From NCBI RefSeq assembly GCF_006094395.1, contig NZ_CP035291.1, forward strand, positions 1,922,001 to 1,986,000: DNA of 64,000 bases, in the 5' to 3' direction. The stretch is from Staphylococcus haemolyticus. Its GTDB lineage: Bacteria; Bacillota; Bacilli; Staphylococcales; Staphylococcaceae. Both the position numbers and the translations under genes were made by a program. This document shows positions 9,427-21,361 of this stretch, in pieces; the stretch's first letter is position 1, and the number at the start of each line of letters is the position of its first letter. Below the pieces are notes generated by a model that saw only the letters and a program-made list of their open reading frames with translations, was not told the DNA's origin and searched no databases.

Positions 9427-10332
9427 TTAATCTTTAGCAATATAAGTAGTTAATGTACCAATATTATCAATAGTAACTTTTACTTCATCACCAGGTTGCA
9501 AGAACTGAGGCGGTTGTAAACCTGCACCTACTCCAGCTGGTGTGCCAGTAGCAATGATATCTCCTGGATGTAATGCTACATATTTAGAAATTTCTTCAAT
9601 TAAATCATCAATTTTATTAATCATTTGACTTGTATTACCATCTTGACGAATATCATTATTAACTTTAGTTACGATATTAACATTTTCAGGTGTTGGTAAC
9701 TCATCCTTAGTTACAATATAAGGTCCCATTGGGCAACCACCTGTCAAACTTTTAGATAGAAATGCCTGATCTTGTTCATTTTGCGCCTTACGATCAGTAA
9801 TATCATTAATAATTGTATATCCGTAGATGTAGTCTAATGCTAATGCTTTCGGAATTTTTTCTCCAGATTTACCGATTACGATACCTAATTCACCTTCGTA
9901 ATCTAATTGATCAGTGATATCTTTATGATTTGGAATTGTTGATTCATCACCTGTTAATGATGATGCTGCTTTGGTAAATACGTATAATCGTTGTACCTCA
10001 TGATTTAATTCACTTGCGTGATCTTGGTAATTACGACCGAATGCAATAACATTATTTGGTGGTGTAACTGGTGGTAAGAATTCAATGTCATTAAAGGCGA
10101 TTTTGAATTCATCTGCTTTACCACTATCTTCAGCCGCTACAACTGCTTTACGTACTTGTTCTTGGAAATCTAATGTTTGGTTTTGTTGTAATCCCTCTAA
10201 TAATGTTTGAGGGTGGAAATCACCTTCTCCAAATTCCGCAAATACCTTTTTAAGATCCCAAACTGCGTCTTCACGCTTAACTTTTACGCCGTAAGATTCA
10301 GCGTCTTTATAATTGAATGATAGAAATTTCAT
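9427..10332 (-). CDS. Fumarylacetoacetate hydrolase family protein
   Basis: A 301-residue protein. The C-terminal two-thirds is the FAH catalytic fold, with FGRNYQDH, the metal-ligand glutamates in [12 protein letters not shown] and the [11 protein letters not shown] loop; the first 80 residues are a small N-terminal domain. Family members cleave or decarboxylate 2-keto acids (acylpyruvates, oxaloacetate, homoprotocatechuate intermediates) with Mg2+ or Mn2+. No aromatic catabolic neighbours are present, so an oxaloacetate decarboxylase or acylpyruvase-like housekeeping role is more likely; that is inference. GAGGAG lies before ATG 10332. It follows addA by about 125 bases and could share its transcript. 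Confidence 0.88.
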   Translation of the reverse strand: MKFLSFNYKDAESYGVKVKREDAVWDLKKVFAEFGEGDFHPQTLLEGLQQNQTLDFQEQVRKAVVAAEDSGKADEFKIAFNDIEFLPPVTPPNNVIAFGRNYQDHASELNHEVQRLYVFTKAASSLTGDESTIPNHKDITDQLDYEGELGIVIGKSGEKIPKALALDYIYGYTIINDITDRKAQNEQDQAFLSKSLTGGCPMGPYIVTKDELPTPENVNIVTKVNNDIRQDGNTSQMINKIDDLIEEISKYVALHPGDIIATGTPAGVGAGLQPPQFLQPGDEVKVTIDNIGTLTTYIAKD

Positions 10333-10457
10333 TCAGTATCAACTCCTCATCTATATCTTAATACATATTATAACTTTAATCTTTGCTAAACCACAAATAT
10401 ATATGTCTGAAATTTTAGAAATTTAATACACACTTCATTTATTGGATTAAAAACCTA

Positions 10458-13400
10458 TTAAACATCTTCTTCAATACTCATTTGACCAAATTGGAAGAAA
10501 TAAAGGTAACCGTATACTTTAGAATTTAAAATCGTTTCTAATGTGTTTTTATAATATTTCATTTGAATTTTATACTTATCACGAAGTTGTATACCTACCT
10601 CTTCATCTGTCATACCTCTACGCTTATTAAATGCATCTGTTTTGTAATCTACAAAGTAATATTGATCGTCTTTTAAAAATATTAAATCAATCATACCTTG
10701 AATAATTGACACATCTTCATCTGATTCAGGCATTTCATCTACACGCGCTTGATTTACGACAAATGGTAACTCTCTATAAACTTTGTCAGCTTGTGTAATA
10801 GTCATATACAAGTCACTTCTAATAAAATTCATAACTGCTTCAAATTGAATATCTTTTTTAGCATCTTCTTCAATAATATGCTTTTCAATTAATTCATTAA
10901 TATAGTCATTCAATTCTGTTTCAGTTATACGCGTTTCTTTAAATGGTAGATGTTGCATGACTGTATGCATTAAAGTACCAATTTCATTTGCTTTACGCTT
11001 TTTATTTTCACGTAAAAACTTAGGTCTCTCATAAGTTGATACACCTATACGGTACTGTCTTACCCTTTCGTAACTTGTACCACTTTCTTCTGTTTCTAAT
11101 TGACGCTTTAATTCTGAAACAGACTGTTTAGATGGTTTCTCCGTATCTTTTAAATACGGATATTTAAATGACAATTGATCATTAATTTGTTGTTTTAATG
11201 TCTTATCATGCGAGCCTTCTACTTCTAAATCTGAAACATCGCGACTTTCTTGTTCTGATTCACTGTCCTCAATCGAAAGTTCTTCAAATTGTGCAATTTT
11301 AATATCTACAGTAGGACGCAGACTCTCATCTAAATTATCAATGGATTTCTCAAACTGATACTCTGGTAATAAAGATGTAGATTGGTATTTAGCCAAAATA
11401 CTATATATTAAATCAAAAGGTCGATCTGCTGATAACCGCTTATGCAATGCAATTTGATTACCTGAAATTGGCAATCGCTCAAGTTTTTCTAATGTTTCTT
11501 CCTTATCAATAGTACCAATAAGAATGAGTTGCTCTTTCGCTCGCGTTAAAGCTACATACATCAATCGCATTTCTTCAGAAATAAGTTCTTTTTCAGTAAT
11601 TGATTTAATGACAACTGACGATAATGACGGATAGGTTACATTTTGTTCTAAATCAAAATAATCAATACCTAGACCATATTTTTGATTTAAGATGAGTGGT
11701 TTACGTAAGTCGCCTTTATTAAAATTCTTTGAAAGTTCCGAATAAATAACATATGGGAACTCTAAACCTTTACTACTATGAACTGTCATCATACGTACCA
11801 CATTATCATTAGGACCTATAACATTCTCTTCACCAAAGTCTTTATTGCGTTCTATTAGTTCGTCAATAAATCTTATAAATTGATACAGCCCTCTAAAACT
11901 TGAATTTTCAAATTCTACTGCTTTATTAAACAATCCATATAGATTCGCGCGTCTACCTTTACCACCAATAAGACCACTAAAATATTGAATAACGTAATGA
12001 TCATTATAAAACTTATCAATTAGTTGATACACAGGATGAGATTGACTATATTCTTGATACATGTTTATATCATCCATAAAATGTTCTAATTTCTCAACTA
12101 ACAAAGGGTTCGCTTCTTGATCTTTCATATAATGCAATATAGATTGATAGAAATAATCATCGTTCATACTTTGAACTCGAATGTTTGCTAATTCATCTTC
12201 CGTAAATTGGTATATAACCGATCTCATCAATCCTACTAAATATATATCTTGTAAAGGATTATCAACGGTTCTTAAAAATGATAAGACGAGACGTACTTCA
12301 GTTTGTTCAAAGTACCCTTCCTTACTATTTACATGGAACGGAATATTATAGTCTTTAAATACATGTTGTAAATTGCGCGCATTTTTCAACCCTCTTTCAA
12401 GTATGACGATATCTTTGAAAGTAGCTTGTCTATAAGTTTCTGACTTCATATCATAAACTTGTTTATGCTCAATAATATATTTAACTTGCTCAGCAATATA
12501 GCGAGCTTCTTGTTCTGACTTTTCTAAATCATTATCGCTACTTTTATCTTGAATTAATGCATGTAGTTCAAGAGGCATAGATTTATCAGAATATTTAGTA
12601 GCACCAAAATAAAGTCTCGCATCAGCATCGTACTCAATTTCACCTACTTCTTCATCCATCATATGGTCAAATAAGTAGTTTGTTGTGGCGAGTACTTCTT
12701 TACGTGAACGGAAATTCTTAGATAAATCGATACGTAACCCTGATTGATCGCCATCTTTTGTGAAACGATGATATTTATCCATAAATAACGTTGGATCAGC
12801 CTGTCTAAATTTATAGATAGATTGTTTAACGTCACCTACCATGAATAAATTCCCATTAGATTCGTCACCACGTTTAATTTTAGATATGATTGCTTCTTGT
12901 ACTTGGTTCGTATCTTGGTATTCATCTACTAAAATCTCTTCAAATTGTGATCGATATTCTTTAGCAATAGGCGAAGCATTGCCCTCTTGGTCAGTTAATA
13001 TTTGTAAAGCGAAGTGTTCATAATCAGAAAAATCCAGTACATTGCGACTACGTTTTTTTTCAGCAAAGCCATTAATAATATCCTTAACGATTTGTACAAG
13101 GTATTGAATTCTAGGAGCCAAACGTTTCATATCTACTTTTAAATCTTCATAAGAACGCATTAGATACTTATTTTTTACTTCCGATAATAGTTTTTTATAA
13201 TCATCATAAAAATCTTTAGCGTTTGTTAAAAACTGAGAACTTATACCTTCATCTTCATTAGTATCTTTTAATTTTTTTGTTATTGTAGGCAATTTTTCAG
13301 AGGTATAATTAATGATTTCTTCAAAATTTATCACATTACCCTCAATCATTTTTTCGCATTTAAATTTTTCTAGCTTGATAACATCTAAATGCTTTTCCGC

Positions 13401-14135
13401 CTCTATACAATTTAGAAAGTTATTTTCCGCTTCTAACAAAGTATGATATGCAGCTTTGATATAAATTTTCGATAATCTTTCTAATTCGTCTAGATATAAT
13501 TTATGTTTATTATCGTCCGTGTAAATTTCAACTAATGAATCCAACCACTCAAACGGTGAAGGATTGGCTATACTGAAATTATAGAAACGTTTTAACAAAT
13601 CTCTAAAATTATCATCATTACGATCACTTGATAATTGTTCTACTAAAGTAAGAAATTCAATATCCGGTGTATCATAATGTTTTTCTAAAACTTCATCAAT
13701 AGACTGTTCAAGTAACAGCACATTCTCTACATCACTAATTGTGCGAAAATTAGGATCCAAATCAATGACATCATAATGCTGTTGAATAATCTTTAAACAG
13801 AAGCTATGTAATGTCGAAATTTGTGCTTGATGAATTTTAATGCGTTGATTCTTTAAATGTTCATTGTTAGGATTTTCTATTGCCGCTTGTTGAATACGCT
13901 GATCAACACGATGCTTCATTTCTCTCGCACTTAAATTAGTAAAAGTAACAACGAGTAACTTATCAACATCTATTTCATCTCTAATGATTTTTTGAATAAT
14001 TCTTTCTACTAATACTGCAGTTTTACCAGACCCCGCTGCTGCAGCTACTAATATATCTTGACCATTAGCATATATACTCTTCCACTGTGCATCTGTCCAT
14101 TGAGCATCTTTAGGTTTGATGGGGATGTTATTCAT
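10458..14135 (-). CDS. addA: ATP-dependent helicase/nuclease subunit A (AddA/RexA)
   Basis: The motor subunit of the AddAB (RexAB) enzyme, which resects double-strand breaks to recombinogenic 3' ends at Chi sites. It is about 1225 residues: a UvrD/SF1A helicase with Walker [17 protein letters not shown] near residue 36, the DEYQDTN motif [19 protein letters not shown], and [10 protein letters not shown], followed by a C-terminal RecB-type nuclease domain with the catalytic VDYKTD. The start is ATG 14135 behind GGTGAT; the codons before it in frame lie inside the ribosome site. It overlaps the end of addB by 8 bases, which indicates translational coupling. Confidence 0.97.
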   Translation of the reverse strand: MNNIPIKPKDAQWTDAQWKSIYANGQDILVAAAAGSGKTAVLVERIIQKIIRDEIDVDKLLVVTFTNLSAREMKHRVDQRIQQAAIENPNNEHLKNQRIKIHQAQISTLHSFCLKIIQQHYDVIDLDPNFRTISDVENVLLLEQSIDEVLEKHYDTPDIEFLTLVEQLSSDRNDDNFRDLLKRFYNFSIANPSPFEWLDSLVEIYTDDNKHKLYLDELERLSKIYIKAAYHTLLEAENNFLNCIEAEKHLDVIKLEKFKCEKMIEGNVINFEEIINYTSEKLPTITKKLKDTNEDEGISSQFLTNAKDFYDDYKKLLSEVKNKYLMRSYEDLKVDMKRLAPRIQYLVQIVKDIINGFAEKKRSRNVLDFSDYEHFALQILTDQEGNASPIAKEYRSQFEEILVDEYQDTNQVQEAIISKIKRGDESNGNLFMVGDVKQSIYKFRQADPTLFMDKYHRFTKDGDQSGLRIDLSKNFRSRKEVLATTNYLFDHMMDEEVGEIEYDADARLYFGATKYSDKSMPLELHALIQDKSSDNDLEKSEQEARYIAEQVKYIIEHKQVYDMKSETYRQATFKDIVILERGLKNARNLQHVFKDYNIPFHVNSKEGYFEQTEVRLVLSFLRTVDNPLQDIYLVGLMRSVIYQFTEDELANIRVQSMNDDYFYQSILHYMKDQEANPLLVEKLEHFMDDINMYQEYSQSHPVYQLIDKFYNDHYVIQYFSGLIGGKGRRANLYGLFNKAVEFENSSFRGLYQFIRFIDELIERNKDFGEENVIGPNDNVVRMMTVHSSKGLEFPYVIYSELSKNFNKGDLRKPLILNQKYGLGIDYFDLEQNVTYPSLSSVVIKSITEKELISEEMRLMYVALTRAKEQLILIGTIDKEETLEKLERLPISGNQIALHKRLSADRPFDLIYSILAKYQSTSLLPEYQFEKSIDNLDESLRPTVDIKIAQFEELSIEDSESEQESRDVSDLEVEGSHDKTLKQQINDQLSFKYPYLKDTEKPSKQSVSELKRQLETEESGTSYERVRQYRIGVSTYERPKFLRENKKRKANEIGTLMHTVMQHLPFKETRITETELNDYINELIEKHIIEEDAKKDIQFEAVMNFIRSDLYMTITQADKVYRELPFVVNQARVDEMPESDEDVSIIQGMIDLIFLKDDQYYFVDYKTDAFNKRRGMTDEEVGIQLRDKYKIQMKYYKNTLETILNSKVYGYLYFFQFGQMSIEEDV

Positions 14136-17100
14136 TATGATCACCGCTTTCTAACTCGACATCTTGTATTGCTTTGATAGGATCTATAGTTTCATCTACA
14201 TGGCGATAATGTTTACTATCAATAATAGTATCCACATGGCACACTGATTGAAAATTACAAAATTGGCATGGTAATTGGTCATCGAACTTAAGTGGTGCAA
14301 CTTCGGTATGACCTTCCATAATATTTGTAGCAGTCTTTATAAAGTTGTCTTTATTATGTTTGATAAATTTATGAATTGTTGTTTCATCAGCGACACTGCT
14401 CCCCCTACTTCCAATACTTCCGTCTTTCTTCAGGCTAACTGGAACAATGTCGGATTTACCAATTTCTTCTAAACGAATATCCAATGCGTCTACTACATCC
14501 ATATCGCTATTAACTAAGCCACGTAATTTATATTCTTTTAAAAATGCTTGTTCAAGTTTGTCCTGTGTTAAAGCATCATCTTCCAATTCTCCCCAGTCTT
14601 TAAAACTGAGACGTTCATCATGTACATGGAAATACAATAGGCCACCTGGTTTAATTTCATTAGATAATCCCAGACGTTGGGCATTTTGCAAAGCAATATC
14701 CATATAAGTCATCATTTGCATTTGTTTACCATAATAAACCTTTTTTAAATCTAATTTCGCACTGGGATTAGATGACTTATAATCAATAATATTAATGTAG
14801 CTCTTATCATCTTTAGTGTAAGCATCTATACGATCAATTTGTCCTCGTATATTAACTGGAATGCCTTGTTTTGTAATTAATGGTTGTGCAATAAGTTCTT
14901 CACTGTTGTTCGGTGTCTTTCTAAACCCTGCTTCGAAACGTTGTGGTTTGAACTTTGTATTTTTATTTTGATAGCGTAATGCTTTCAAAGTACTTTCGAC
15001 AATGACACCAATTCGTTTTGACACATACCGATAGTATGCATTTGAATCCATGAGATTAAATTGGACTTGAGGTAAAACATTTTCTAAAGCTTCAACAGTT
15101 AAAGCATGTATCTTCTTATTATCAAGATTTTTAAAGTCTCCATCTACCTTATCCGAAATATACTTCAATGCTGTATGGAAAATATTTCCTAAATCAAAAT
15201 TTTCAAGCTTATATTTCGTACGCTCATTTAACCTTAAACCATGATTCGCATAATGTTTAAACGGACAATCATTATACCCTTCAAATCTAGATACACTTGC
15301 GTTAATTGTTGAACCATATAAAGATGCAGCCAATGGTTCATCTAATTTCACTGTTTCGTTGTCATATGTCAACGCAGTTAATAGGTACTCTAAACCGTTA
15401 TTCAATTTGTCATTATCACGCATGACTTGATAAGCATCAACCCATACATCAGCGACCATCTCTGCCTCTAGCCAAGCTTTTAAAGATTCGAATAAGACGA
15501 CTTTAGTTTGATGTGGATGCTCCATTAACGATAAAGGTTGTGCATTATGTTGATAATGAATATTCATTACTTCTAACCCATTGAACAACCCTTGTATTTG
15601 GTCTATAAATGGACTTTTTTCTTTATCCTCACCTTGTGCACCCATTAAACTATATGAAAATGTAACTTGTTCACTGCCTCGTGTCATTGCAATATAACAA
15701 ACAAACGCTTCATCCATTTGTAAGATATCTGATGTAGGACTTAATTCAACTTGTGCTTGTTGTTCAAACACTTTCTTTTCTTCATCTGTTATTAGACTAG
15801 AAGAAGAAACCGGTTGCGGCATAGCACCATCGTTCATTCCAACCATATAAATATGTTTTTTATTGTCTACTTTCGCTAAGTCCATTGTCCCTATACTCAC
15901 TTGATCGAGGGTTTGAGGAATCATTACAAATTCTAATTGTTCTAAACCAATATCAAATACCTCTAAAAAGCGTTTAAGAGTCATTTCTTCATTATCAAAT
16001 ACAGTGACTAAATCATCTAAAATTTGAATAAGTCCATTCCAAATTTGATCTATTTCTTCAGCTTCTTCATGACGACCATCGACGTCCAATTGGTCACGGT
16101 GAGTCATTAAATATTTAGGTAAATCAAATGCCTCCATTGTCTCATAGAAAGCTGTCGCAAAACCTCTCACATTTTCTGCTTCGTTCATTGCTTTTTCAAA
16201 AGTTAATATTTTATCAATAATATCATTTTTTAAATGAACTACTTGCTCGAAATCTTCTCGCTCTTCAGTAGTTAATTTATGTTCTTTACGTCCCATTTTC
16301 GTAAAGTTATCAATACTAAACAGTTTTTCATCAAGCCAACGTTTGCCATAAACACCACGTTCAACGACAAAGTTCTCTAATAAATCAATTAAATATGCAC
16401 TATCCTTAAAGTGATTAGTTAGAATATTGGTTTTAATTAAACGCATCATAGGACTAATATTCCAGTTTGTTTGAATAACTTCCAAAAGTGAGCGTACCAT
16501 TTCCATGATCGGATGGTGTGTCATTGATCTTTTAGTGTCAATATTAAATGGAATATCGTACTGTGGAAGAACAGAGTCAAATAAATATGCATAAGCTTCA
16601 TCACGATACAAGATAGCAATGTCTTGATATCTATATTGCTTATCACGTGTATCTTTAATAATTTGGCGAGCTACTTCATTAACTTCTTCACGTATACTTG
16701 AGGATTCTAAAATATTAATACTGCCATCGTAAGCGATAGGATTAATTTGCAATGCGTCAAATTGTTGTTCCAGTTGTATTAAATCTTTATTGTTAAAACG
16801 ATATTGTTGTTTAAAGAATTGTTGTTGTAATTCTATGTTTAAATCTTTAGCAATTTCCTTTAAATGTGTTAATACCTCTGAGGGTTTTCTGAATAAACTA
16901 AATGGATCTTCATTACCATCAGTTGTTAAAAGAACAGTAACTTTTTTGGCGCTTTGAACGAGTGCTTTAATAATTTGATATTCCAATGTAGAGAAGTTGT
17001 GGAATCCATCTATGTATACCTCTGCTCTTTTAATCCATTCTGATTGACTTAAAATATCAATAAAATGATTTAAACTATCCTCTGAAGTAATAAATTCGCC

Positions 17101-17616
17101 ATTTATGCGTTCCTCAAAATACTGATAAATAAGCGATATATCTTCTAATTTATGTCTAGTTCTCGTCTTCAAGTCATTATCTTGCAAAAATGTATGTAAA
17201 TGTTCTGGCGTAACAGAATATTTCTTAAAATCTTGAATTTGTTCACTTAACTTCTCACTAAAACCATAATAATTTACTTGTGATTGATATAGTTTTAATT
17301 CCGATTTATGTTGTTGAACTAAATCATAAATCATCATCTCGGTAGCCGCTTGCGTTAGTCGTTCTTCAGTTAATCCTCCAACCTCTTGAAAAACTCTATA
17401 ACTTAAGCGTTCAAAGTGAAGCACTTCAGTTCTTAGACTTCCATTCAATTCTTTATCATTAACAAATGCTTGTTCTAATTGAAAAGTACTCTGTGTTGGT
17501 GCTATTAAAACAATTGGATCGCCTAGAGGATCCTCTTTCATTTGTTGCTTAATATTATCAATCATATGATGAGATTTGCCTGTCCCTGCTCTGCCAATGT
17601 ATGCGTTCAACTCCAT
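14128..17616 (-). CDS. addB: ATP-dependent helicase/nuclease subunit B (AddB/RexB)
   Basis: Partner of AddA: an inactivated helicase fold that recognises Chi plus a second RecB-type nuclease. It is about 1162 residues. The P-loop GRAGTGKS lies at residues about 8-15; the C-terminal nuclease has the DRIDAY and [10 protein letters not shown] motifs. Four cysteines that hold the structural 4Fe-4S cluster of AddB proteins are visible: one in [11 protein letters not shown] and three in [10 protein letters not shown]. The start is ATG 17616, ten bases from AGGAG; the GTG at 17625 abuts that site and is rejected. A LexA-like box lies upstream, so the operon is probably SOS-responsive. Confidence 0.97.
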   Translation of the reverse strand: MELNAYIGRAGTGKSHHMIDNIKQQMKEDPLGDPIVLIAPTQSTFQLEQAFVNDKELNGSLRTEVLHFERLSYRVFQEVGGLTEERLTQAATEMMIYDLVQQHKSELKLYQSQVNYYGFSEKLSEQIQDFKKYSVTPEHLHTFLQDNDLKTRTRHKLEDISLIYQYFEERINGEFITSEDSLNHFIDILSQSEWIKRAEVYIDGFHNFSTLEYQIIKALVQSAKKVTVLLTTDGNEDPFSLFRKPSEVLTHLKEIAKDLNIELQQQFFKQQYRFNNKDLIQLEQQFDALQINPIAYDGSINILESSSIREEVNEVARQIIKDTRDKQYRYQDIAILYRDEAYAYLFDSVLPQYDIPFNIDTKRSMTHHPIMEMVRSLLEVIQTNWNISPMMRLIKTNILTNHFKDSAYLIDLLENFVVERGVYGKRWLDEKLFSIDNFTKMGRKEHKLTTEEREDFEQVVHLKNDIIDKILTFEKAMNEAENVRGFATAFYETMEAFDLPKYLMTHRDQLDVDGRHEEAEEIDQIWNGLIQILDDLVTVFDNEEMTLKRFLEVFDIGLEQLEFVMIPQTLDQVSIGTMDLAKVDNKKHIYMVGMNDGAMPQPVSSSSLITDEEKKVFEQQAQVELSPTSDILQMDEAFVCYIAMTRGSEQVTFSYSLMGAQGEDKEKSPFIDQIQGLFNGLEVMNIHYQHNAQPLSLMEHPHQTKVVLFESLKAWLEAEMVADVWVDAYQVMRDNDKLNNGLEYLLTALTYDNETVKLDEPLAASLYGSTINASVSRFEGYNDCPFKHYANHGLRLNERTKYKLENFDLGNIFHTALKYISDKVDGDFKNLDNKKIHALTVEALENVLPQVQFNLMDSNAYYRYVSKRIGVIVESTLKALRYQNKNTKFKPQRFEAGFRKTPNNSEELIAQPLITKQGIPVNIRGQIDRIDAYTKDDKSYINIIDYKSSNPSAKLDLKKVYYGKQMQMMTYMDIALQNAQRLGLSNEIKPGGLLYFHVHDERLSFKDWGELEDDALTQDKLEQAFLKEYKLRGLVNSDMDVVDALDIRLEEIGKSDIVPVSLKKDGSIGSRGSSVADETTIHKFIKHNKDNFIKTATNIMEGHTEVAPLKFDDQLPCQFCNFQSVCHVDTIIDSKHYRHVDETIDPIKAIQDVELESGDHNE

Positions 17617-17649
17617 TATGCCCACACTCCTTTGAACTTATTTTAACAC

Positions 17650-17663
17650 AGAACATACGTTCT
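17650..17663. promoter_or_regulatory. LexA-like SOS box before addBA
   Basis: AGAACATACGTTCT contains the GAAC-N4-GTTC core of the Gram-positive LexA/DinR box, with A/T rather than C/G outermost. It lies about 35 bases before the addB start, close to a TAAAAT -10-like element (17642-17647, minus strand). Confidence 0.7.
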
Positions 17664-17692
17664 TAAAAATGTTTTGTTAGGTCGAAATATTG

Positions 17693-17741
17693 AACAAAAA
17701 AAGACTGGCGGAATCTCTATGAACATTCCATTACCAGTCTT
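17693..17741 (-). terminator. spsA-spsB terminator
   Basis: The minus-strand AAGACTGG/CCAGTCTT stem (17701-17708, 17734-17741) is followed by seven T residues. It separates the signal peptidase genes from addB, which therefore needs its own promoter. Confidence 0.85.
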
Positions 17742-17778
17742 GCTATGTTAAAAATTAATTCATTAATACTAATTTTCC

Positions 17779-18351
17779 TTATTTTTCATTATCTGGATTA
17801 AAATTAAACTTAAATTCACTGAATGGCCAAAATCTAAATGATACTTTACCAACAATTTGATCTCTATCAATTAAACCAAACGCCCTACTATCCTTACTGA
17901 CTTCTCTGTTATCACCTAAAACTAAATATTTACCTTTTGGTATGATATTTGATTTAGGATTTGCATTTAGTAAATCTTTAGTTTCAAATGAACCCGTAAT
18001 ATATTCACCTTGTTTACGTTTTTCATTGTAATCAAGATAAGGTTCATTTATCTTTTTACCATTAACATATAGTTTATCATTTTTATAAATAACGTTATCG
18101 CCAGGTACACCAATGACACGTTTAACATAATCGTCTTGTTGATTCGCATGAAATACGATTACATTACCTTTTTTTATGTCTCCAACTTTATATCCTAGAA
18201 TGTTAACCATGACGTGTTCGCCATCTTTTAGTGTTGGATCCATTGAATCGCCTTTTATAGTATATGATTTAGCTACGAAGTTAACCATTACCCATACAAG
18301 TAATAAACCTACCGCTATGGCAACAATCCATTCAACTATTTCTTTCTTCAA
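17779..18351 (-). CDS. spsB: Type I signal peptidase SpsB
   Basis: The membrane-bound serine/lysine protease that removes signal peptides from secreted proteins. It has 190 residues: one N-terminal anchor helix (about 7-28), the catalytic Ser in KGDSMDPT, the general-base Lys in YVKRVIGVPGD, and the box E motif GDNREVSKDSRAFG. The start is TTG 18349-18351, eight bases from GGAGG. A GTG in frame at 18358 lies inside the ribosome site and would add LK residues absent from the S. aureus form (MKKE). It follows spsA by 14 bases in one operon. It is expected to be essential, since spsA lacks the catalytic residues. Confidence 0.96.
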   Translation of the reverse strand: MKKEIVEWIVAIAVGLLLVWVMVNFVAKSYTIKGDSMDPTLKDGEHVMVNILGYKVGDIKKGNVIVFHANQQDDYVKRVIGVPGDNVIYKNDKLYVNGKKINEPYLDYNEKRKQGEYITGSFETKDLLNANPKSNIIPKGKYLVLGDNREVSKDSRAFGLIDRDQIVGKVSFRFWPFSEFKFNFNPDNEK

Positions 18352-18365
18352 TTTTAACACCTCCT

Positions 18366-18890
18366 CTACTTATTAAACTGATAGGTAAATTCTTTAAACG
18401 GATAATACTTTAAACTAACATCTCCTACGATATCGTCCTTATCTATTAATCCATATGTTCTTGAATCACTTTGTTTATCACCATTATCATTTAAAATAAA
18501 ATATGAATTTGGCGGAATAATATCACCATCAGAATCATGTAAATCTCTTATTGCAAAATTATTAATATCTCTATTTTTAGCATAAAATTTATTAACTTGT
18601 CTATCATCTCTATACAATTTACCGTTTCTAACTTCAATTGATTCACCTGGCTTGCCGACCAATCTACCAAAGTGTAATTGATTATTATGTCGATACATGA
18701 TAATATCTCCATCCTTCAACATGTTAAAGGTAACTTTAATTTTATTAATAATGACACGGTCACCTTTATTCAAAGTTGGTGACATATCATCAGTTTGAAC
18801 TACAGCACTTTTAACTAAGAACATTTGTATAAACATGACAAACAGACAAGCAAATAGGAATGCTACAATCCAACTTGTCACTCTACGCAC
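18366..18890 (-). CDS. spsA: Catalytically inactive signal peptidase homologue SpsA
   Basis: A 174-residue type I signal peptidase fold with one N-terminal helix. Where SpsB has the catalytic Ser (GDSMDPT), this protein reads TDDMSPT, with Asp in its place. Where SpsB has the catalytic Lys (YVKRVIG) it reads HFGRLVG. Both catalytic residues are therefore gone while the rest of the fold (NKGDRVIINKIK, LNDNGD, DSRTYGLID) is kept. S. aureus SpsA is likewise regarded as inactive. The start is GTG 18888-18890, seven bases from AAGGAG; a longer reading to 18944 would overlap the upstream gene and lacks a ribosome site. It may assist or modulate SpsB; that is inference. Confidence 0.92.
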   Translation of the reverse strand: MRRVTSWIVAFLFACLFVMFIQMFLVKSAVVQTDDMSPTLNKGDRVIINKIKVTFNMLKDGDIIMYRHNNQLHFGRLVGKPGESIEVRNGKLYRDDRQVNKFYAKNRDINNFAIRDLHDSDGDIIPPNSYFILNDNGDKQSDSRTYGLIDKDDIVGDVSLKYYPFKEFTYQFNK

Positions 18891-18894
18891 TTTG

Positions 18895-19467
18895 TCACTC
18901 CTTGTCTGAACCCATGAAATAGCCCTCGACTTTCTTACCAACAAACCATAACGCTATAGTAACTATTAATACCATTATTGCTCTAACAGGATGTGTGAAA
19001 AATGAGGTTACACTTTTTCCCATAATCGCCAAAAATGTAATAGAAATTAACTTAGATATAAGTAAAATTATAAAATAATATTTGCCTCTAATATGAGAGA
19101 AACTTGCCACAAAATTAACTAGTGTATTAGGTGTAAACGGAAAACACATTAATATAAATATTGGTACTAAGCCCTGTCTATCAATAAAATGAATAAGGCG
19201 TTCAACTGATCGTCTTGATTTAATCCGCTTCATAAAGTTAGCATTAACAAATTTTCTACAGAAAAAGAACACTGTATAAGTACCTGCTACAACACCTAAC
19301 CAACTAATAATCGTACCTGCTATAAAGCCATACGCATGAACACATAAAATAACATACAATGTTAAAGGAAGTACTGGCACAATGGCTCTAAAAAATAAAA
19401 TAATAAATCCAGCCAGATAACCAAAACCTTGTAATAAATCAAACCATTGTTCAATTTGATGAAACAT
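18895..19467 (-). CDS. TVP38/TMEM64 (DedA-like) membrane protein
   Basis: A 190-residue protein with about five helices and the VTT/DedA signature: FRAIVPVLPLT in the first re-entrant region and FPFTPNTLVNFVASFS in the second. DedA-superfamily proteins include flippases for undecaprenyl phosphate and phosphatidylethanolamine, and affect envelope stress resistance; the substrate of this one is not evident. The start is ATG 19467, with GGAAGGA about 12 bases upstream. Its stop lies 4 bases before the spsA start, and the spsA ribosome site lies within its last codons, so the three genes form an operon. Confidence 0.88.
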   Translation of the reverse strand: MFHQIEQWFDLLQGFGYLAGFIILFFRAIVPVLPLTLYVILCVHAYGFIAGTIISWLGVVAGTYTVFFFCRKFVNANFMKRIKSRRSVERLIHFIDRQGLVPIFILMCFPFTPNTLVNFVASFSHIRGKYYFIILLISKLISITFLAIMGKSVTSFFTHPVRAIMVLIVTIALWFVGKKVEGYFMGSDKE

Positions 19468-19614
19468 AGTTACATCAAATCCTTCCTATTGGATTAACAG
19501 TTATTATTTCATAGAAATATTGTACACTGTTTCATTTATAAATCTACCTATATAATAATAAATCAGTCACAGGTAGTAGTTAGAACTCATTCCTTAGCTT
19601 TAATATAAAGATAT

Positions 19615-19656
19615 ATATTAGAAAAGTCGATACGGAATTTAATCCATATCGACTTT
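19615..19656 (-). terminator. pgi terminator
   Basis: A perfect 10-bp stem AAAGTCGATA/TATCGACTTT (19623-19632, 19647-19656) with a moderate minus-strand T-tail, 41 bases past the pgi stop. Confidence 0.75.
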
Positions 19657-19696
19657 GTAAGACATATTTAATTGACGCTATTGAATGACTAGAGAA

Positions 19697-21028
19697 TTAT
19701 AAACGCTCTTCTAATTCTTTCTTCTTATCTTCAAATCCAGGTTTACCTAATAATGCAAACATGTTTTGTTTGTATGCTTCTACTCCAGGTTGGTTAAATG
19801 GATTAACACCTAATTGATATCCACTCATTGCACACGCTAATTCAAAGAAGTATACAACATAACCAAATGTTTCTTCGTCTAAGCGTGGAATATTCACAAC
19901 AACATTAGGAACGCCACCATCAGTGTGAGCTAATAGTGTACCTTCAAATGCTTTAGTATTAACTTCATCAATTGTTTTACCTGCTAAGTAATTTAATCCA
20001 TCTAAATCATCACTATCTTCTTCAATTGTAATATCGTGTTTAGGGTTGTTTACTTTTACAACTGTTTCAAATAAGAAACGACGTCCTTCTTGGACATATT
20101 GACCTAATGAATGTAAGTCAGTTGTATAGTTTGCACTAGATGGATATATACCTTTAAAGTCTTTACCTTCAGACTCACCATATAATTGTTTCCACCACTC
20201 ATTGAAATATTGCATTGACGGTTCATAATTAATCAACATTTCAGTAGTGTATCCTTTGCTATATAAAATATTACGGATTGTCGCATATTGATAAGCAATA
20301 TTTTCATCTAATTTATCTGATGATAATTCTTTACGCGCTTTGTTTGCACCAATCATAATTGATTCAATATTTATGCCAGCTGTTGCAATCGGTAATAGAC
20401 CCACAGCAGTTAATACAGAATAACGACCACCAACATCATCTGGTACTACAAACGTTTCATAACCTTCATTATCTGCTAATTGTTTTAATGCACCTTTTGC
20501 TTTATCTGTAGTAGCAAAGATACGTTTTTTAGCTTCTGCTTTACCATACTTATCTTCAACTAATTGTTTAAATAATCTAAATGCTACTGCTGGTTCTGTA
20601 GTTGTACCAGATTTAGAAATAACATTTACTGAAAAATCTTTATCTGATAAGTAGTCTACTAATTCTTTAGTGTACGTTGATGATAAATGATTACCCACGA
20701 ATACAATTTCAGGGTATTCATTTGAATTGCGGAATGATGAAGTTAACATTTCAATAGCAGCACGCGCACCTAAATATGAACCTCCGATACCAATTACTAC
20801 TAATACATCTGAATTAGATTTTATACGTTTTGATGCTTCCACAATTCTTGAAAATTCTTTCTTATCATAGTCTTCCGGAAGATTCACCCAACCTAAGAAA
20901 TCACTACCTGCACCAGTACCTTCGTGAATCGTTTTATGAATTGTTTTAACGATATCTTGTTGTTGATCAATTTCATGTTGACCAAAGAATTCCAATGCTT
21001 TTCCATAATCTAATTGAATATGAGTCAT
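19697..21028 (-). CDS. pgi: Glucose-6-phosphate isomerase
   Basis: Interconverts glucose 6-phosphate and fructose 6-phosphate in glycolysis and gluconeogenesis. It has 443 residues, the Bacillus/Staphylococcus type. The two SIS domains are visible: [12 protein letters not shown] near residue 80, the phosphate-binding [14 protein letters not shown] near 140, [13 protein letters not shown] near 200, and the C-terminal catalytic lysine segment [10 protein letters not shown]. The start is ATG 21028 behind AGGAGG. It is monocistronic, with its own promoter and terminator, and divergent from argG. Confidence 0.97.
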   Translation of the reverse strand: MTHIQLDYGKALEFFGQHEIDQQQDIVKTIHKTIHEGTGAGSDFLGWVNLPEDYDKKEFSRIVEASKRIKSNSDVLVVIGIGGSYLGARAAIEMLTSSFRNSNEYPEIVFVGNHLSSTYTKELVDYLSDKDFSVNVISKSGTTTEPAVAFRLFKQLVEDKYGKAEAKKRIFATTDKAKGALKQLADNEGYETFVVPDDVGGRYSVLTAVGLLPIATAGINIESIMIGANKARKELSSDKLDENIAYQYATIRNILYSKGYTTEMLINYEPSMQYFNEWWKQLYGESEGKDFKGIYPSSANYTTDLHSLGQYVQEGRRFLFETVVKVNNPKHDITIEEDSDDLDGLNYLAGKTIDEVNTKAFEGTLLAHTDGGVPNVVVNIPRLDEETFGYVVYFFELACAMSGYQLGVNPFNQPGVEAYKQNMFALLGKPGFEDKKKELEERL

Positions 21029-21063
21029 TTTATAAAAGCCTCCTGTATGTCCTTGTTGATTTA

Positions 21064-21092
21064 ATTTTACTAACTTTAAGCCTTCTATTCAA
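21064..21092 (-). promoter_or_regulatory. pgi promoter
   Basis: Minus-strand TTGAAT (21087-21092) and TAAAAT (21064-21069) are spaced by 17 bases, about 30 bases before the ribosome site. Confidence 0.7.
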
Positions 21093-21330
21093 TTGACATG
21101 ACTGACTATTCGAATATTTTCAAATTAATTCAACAATTTTAAGACATTTTTTAATAATTTTAAAATGAATAATTTCTAAATAAAATAATACTTATATTTC
21201 CATATCAATATGTCACATATCCTTTTATACAATTGATATGTTGATGATAAGAGTATTTTCAAATTTTTGTATATTTATGTAAAAAAATGGTTTTATTTTC
21301 ATTTAATATCTGTTAGTATAAATTTATATC

Positions 21331-21345
21331 AATTTTCAGAAAAAT
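21331..21345 (+). promoter_or_regulatory. CodY box before argG
   Basis: AATTTTCAGAAAAAT matches the 15-base CodY consensus AATTTTCWGAAAATT at 14 positions. It lies just before the argG ribosome site, inside the leader, where CodY usually acts as a roadblock. CodY would repress arginine synthesis when GTP and branched-chain amino acids are plentiful. Confidence 0.75.
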
Positions 21346-21361
21346 TATGAGGTGAATTTTA

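Noticed and set aside
21161..21180. ATGAATAATT-like half of an ARG box between pgi and argG
   Set aside because: Only about 11 of 16 bases fit the ArgR/AhrC consensus and the second half is missing.
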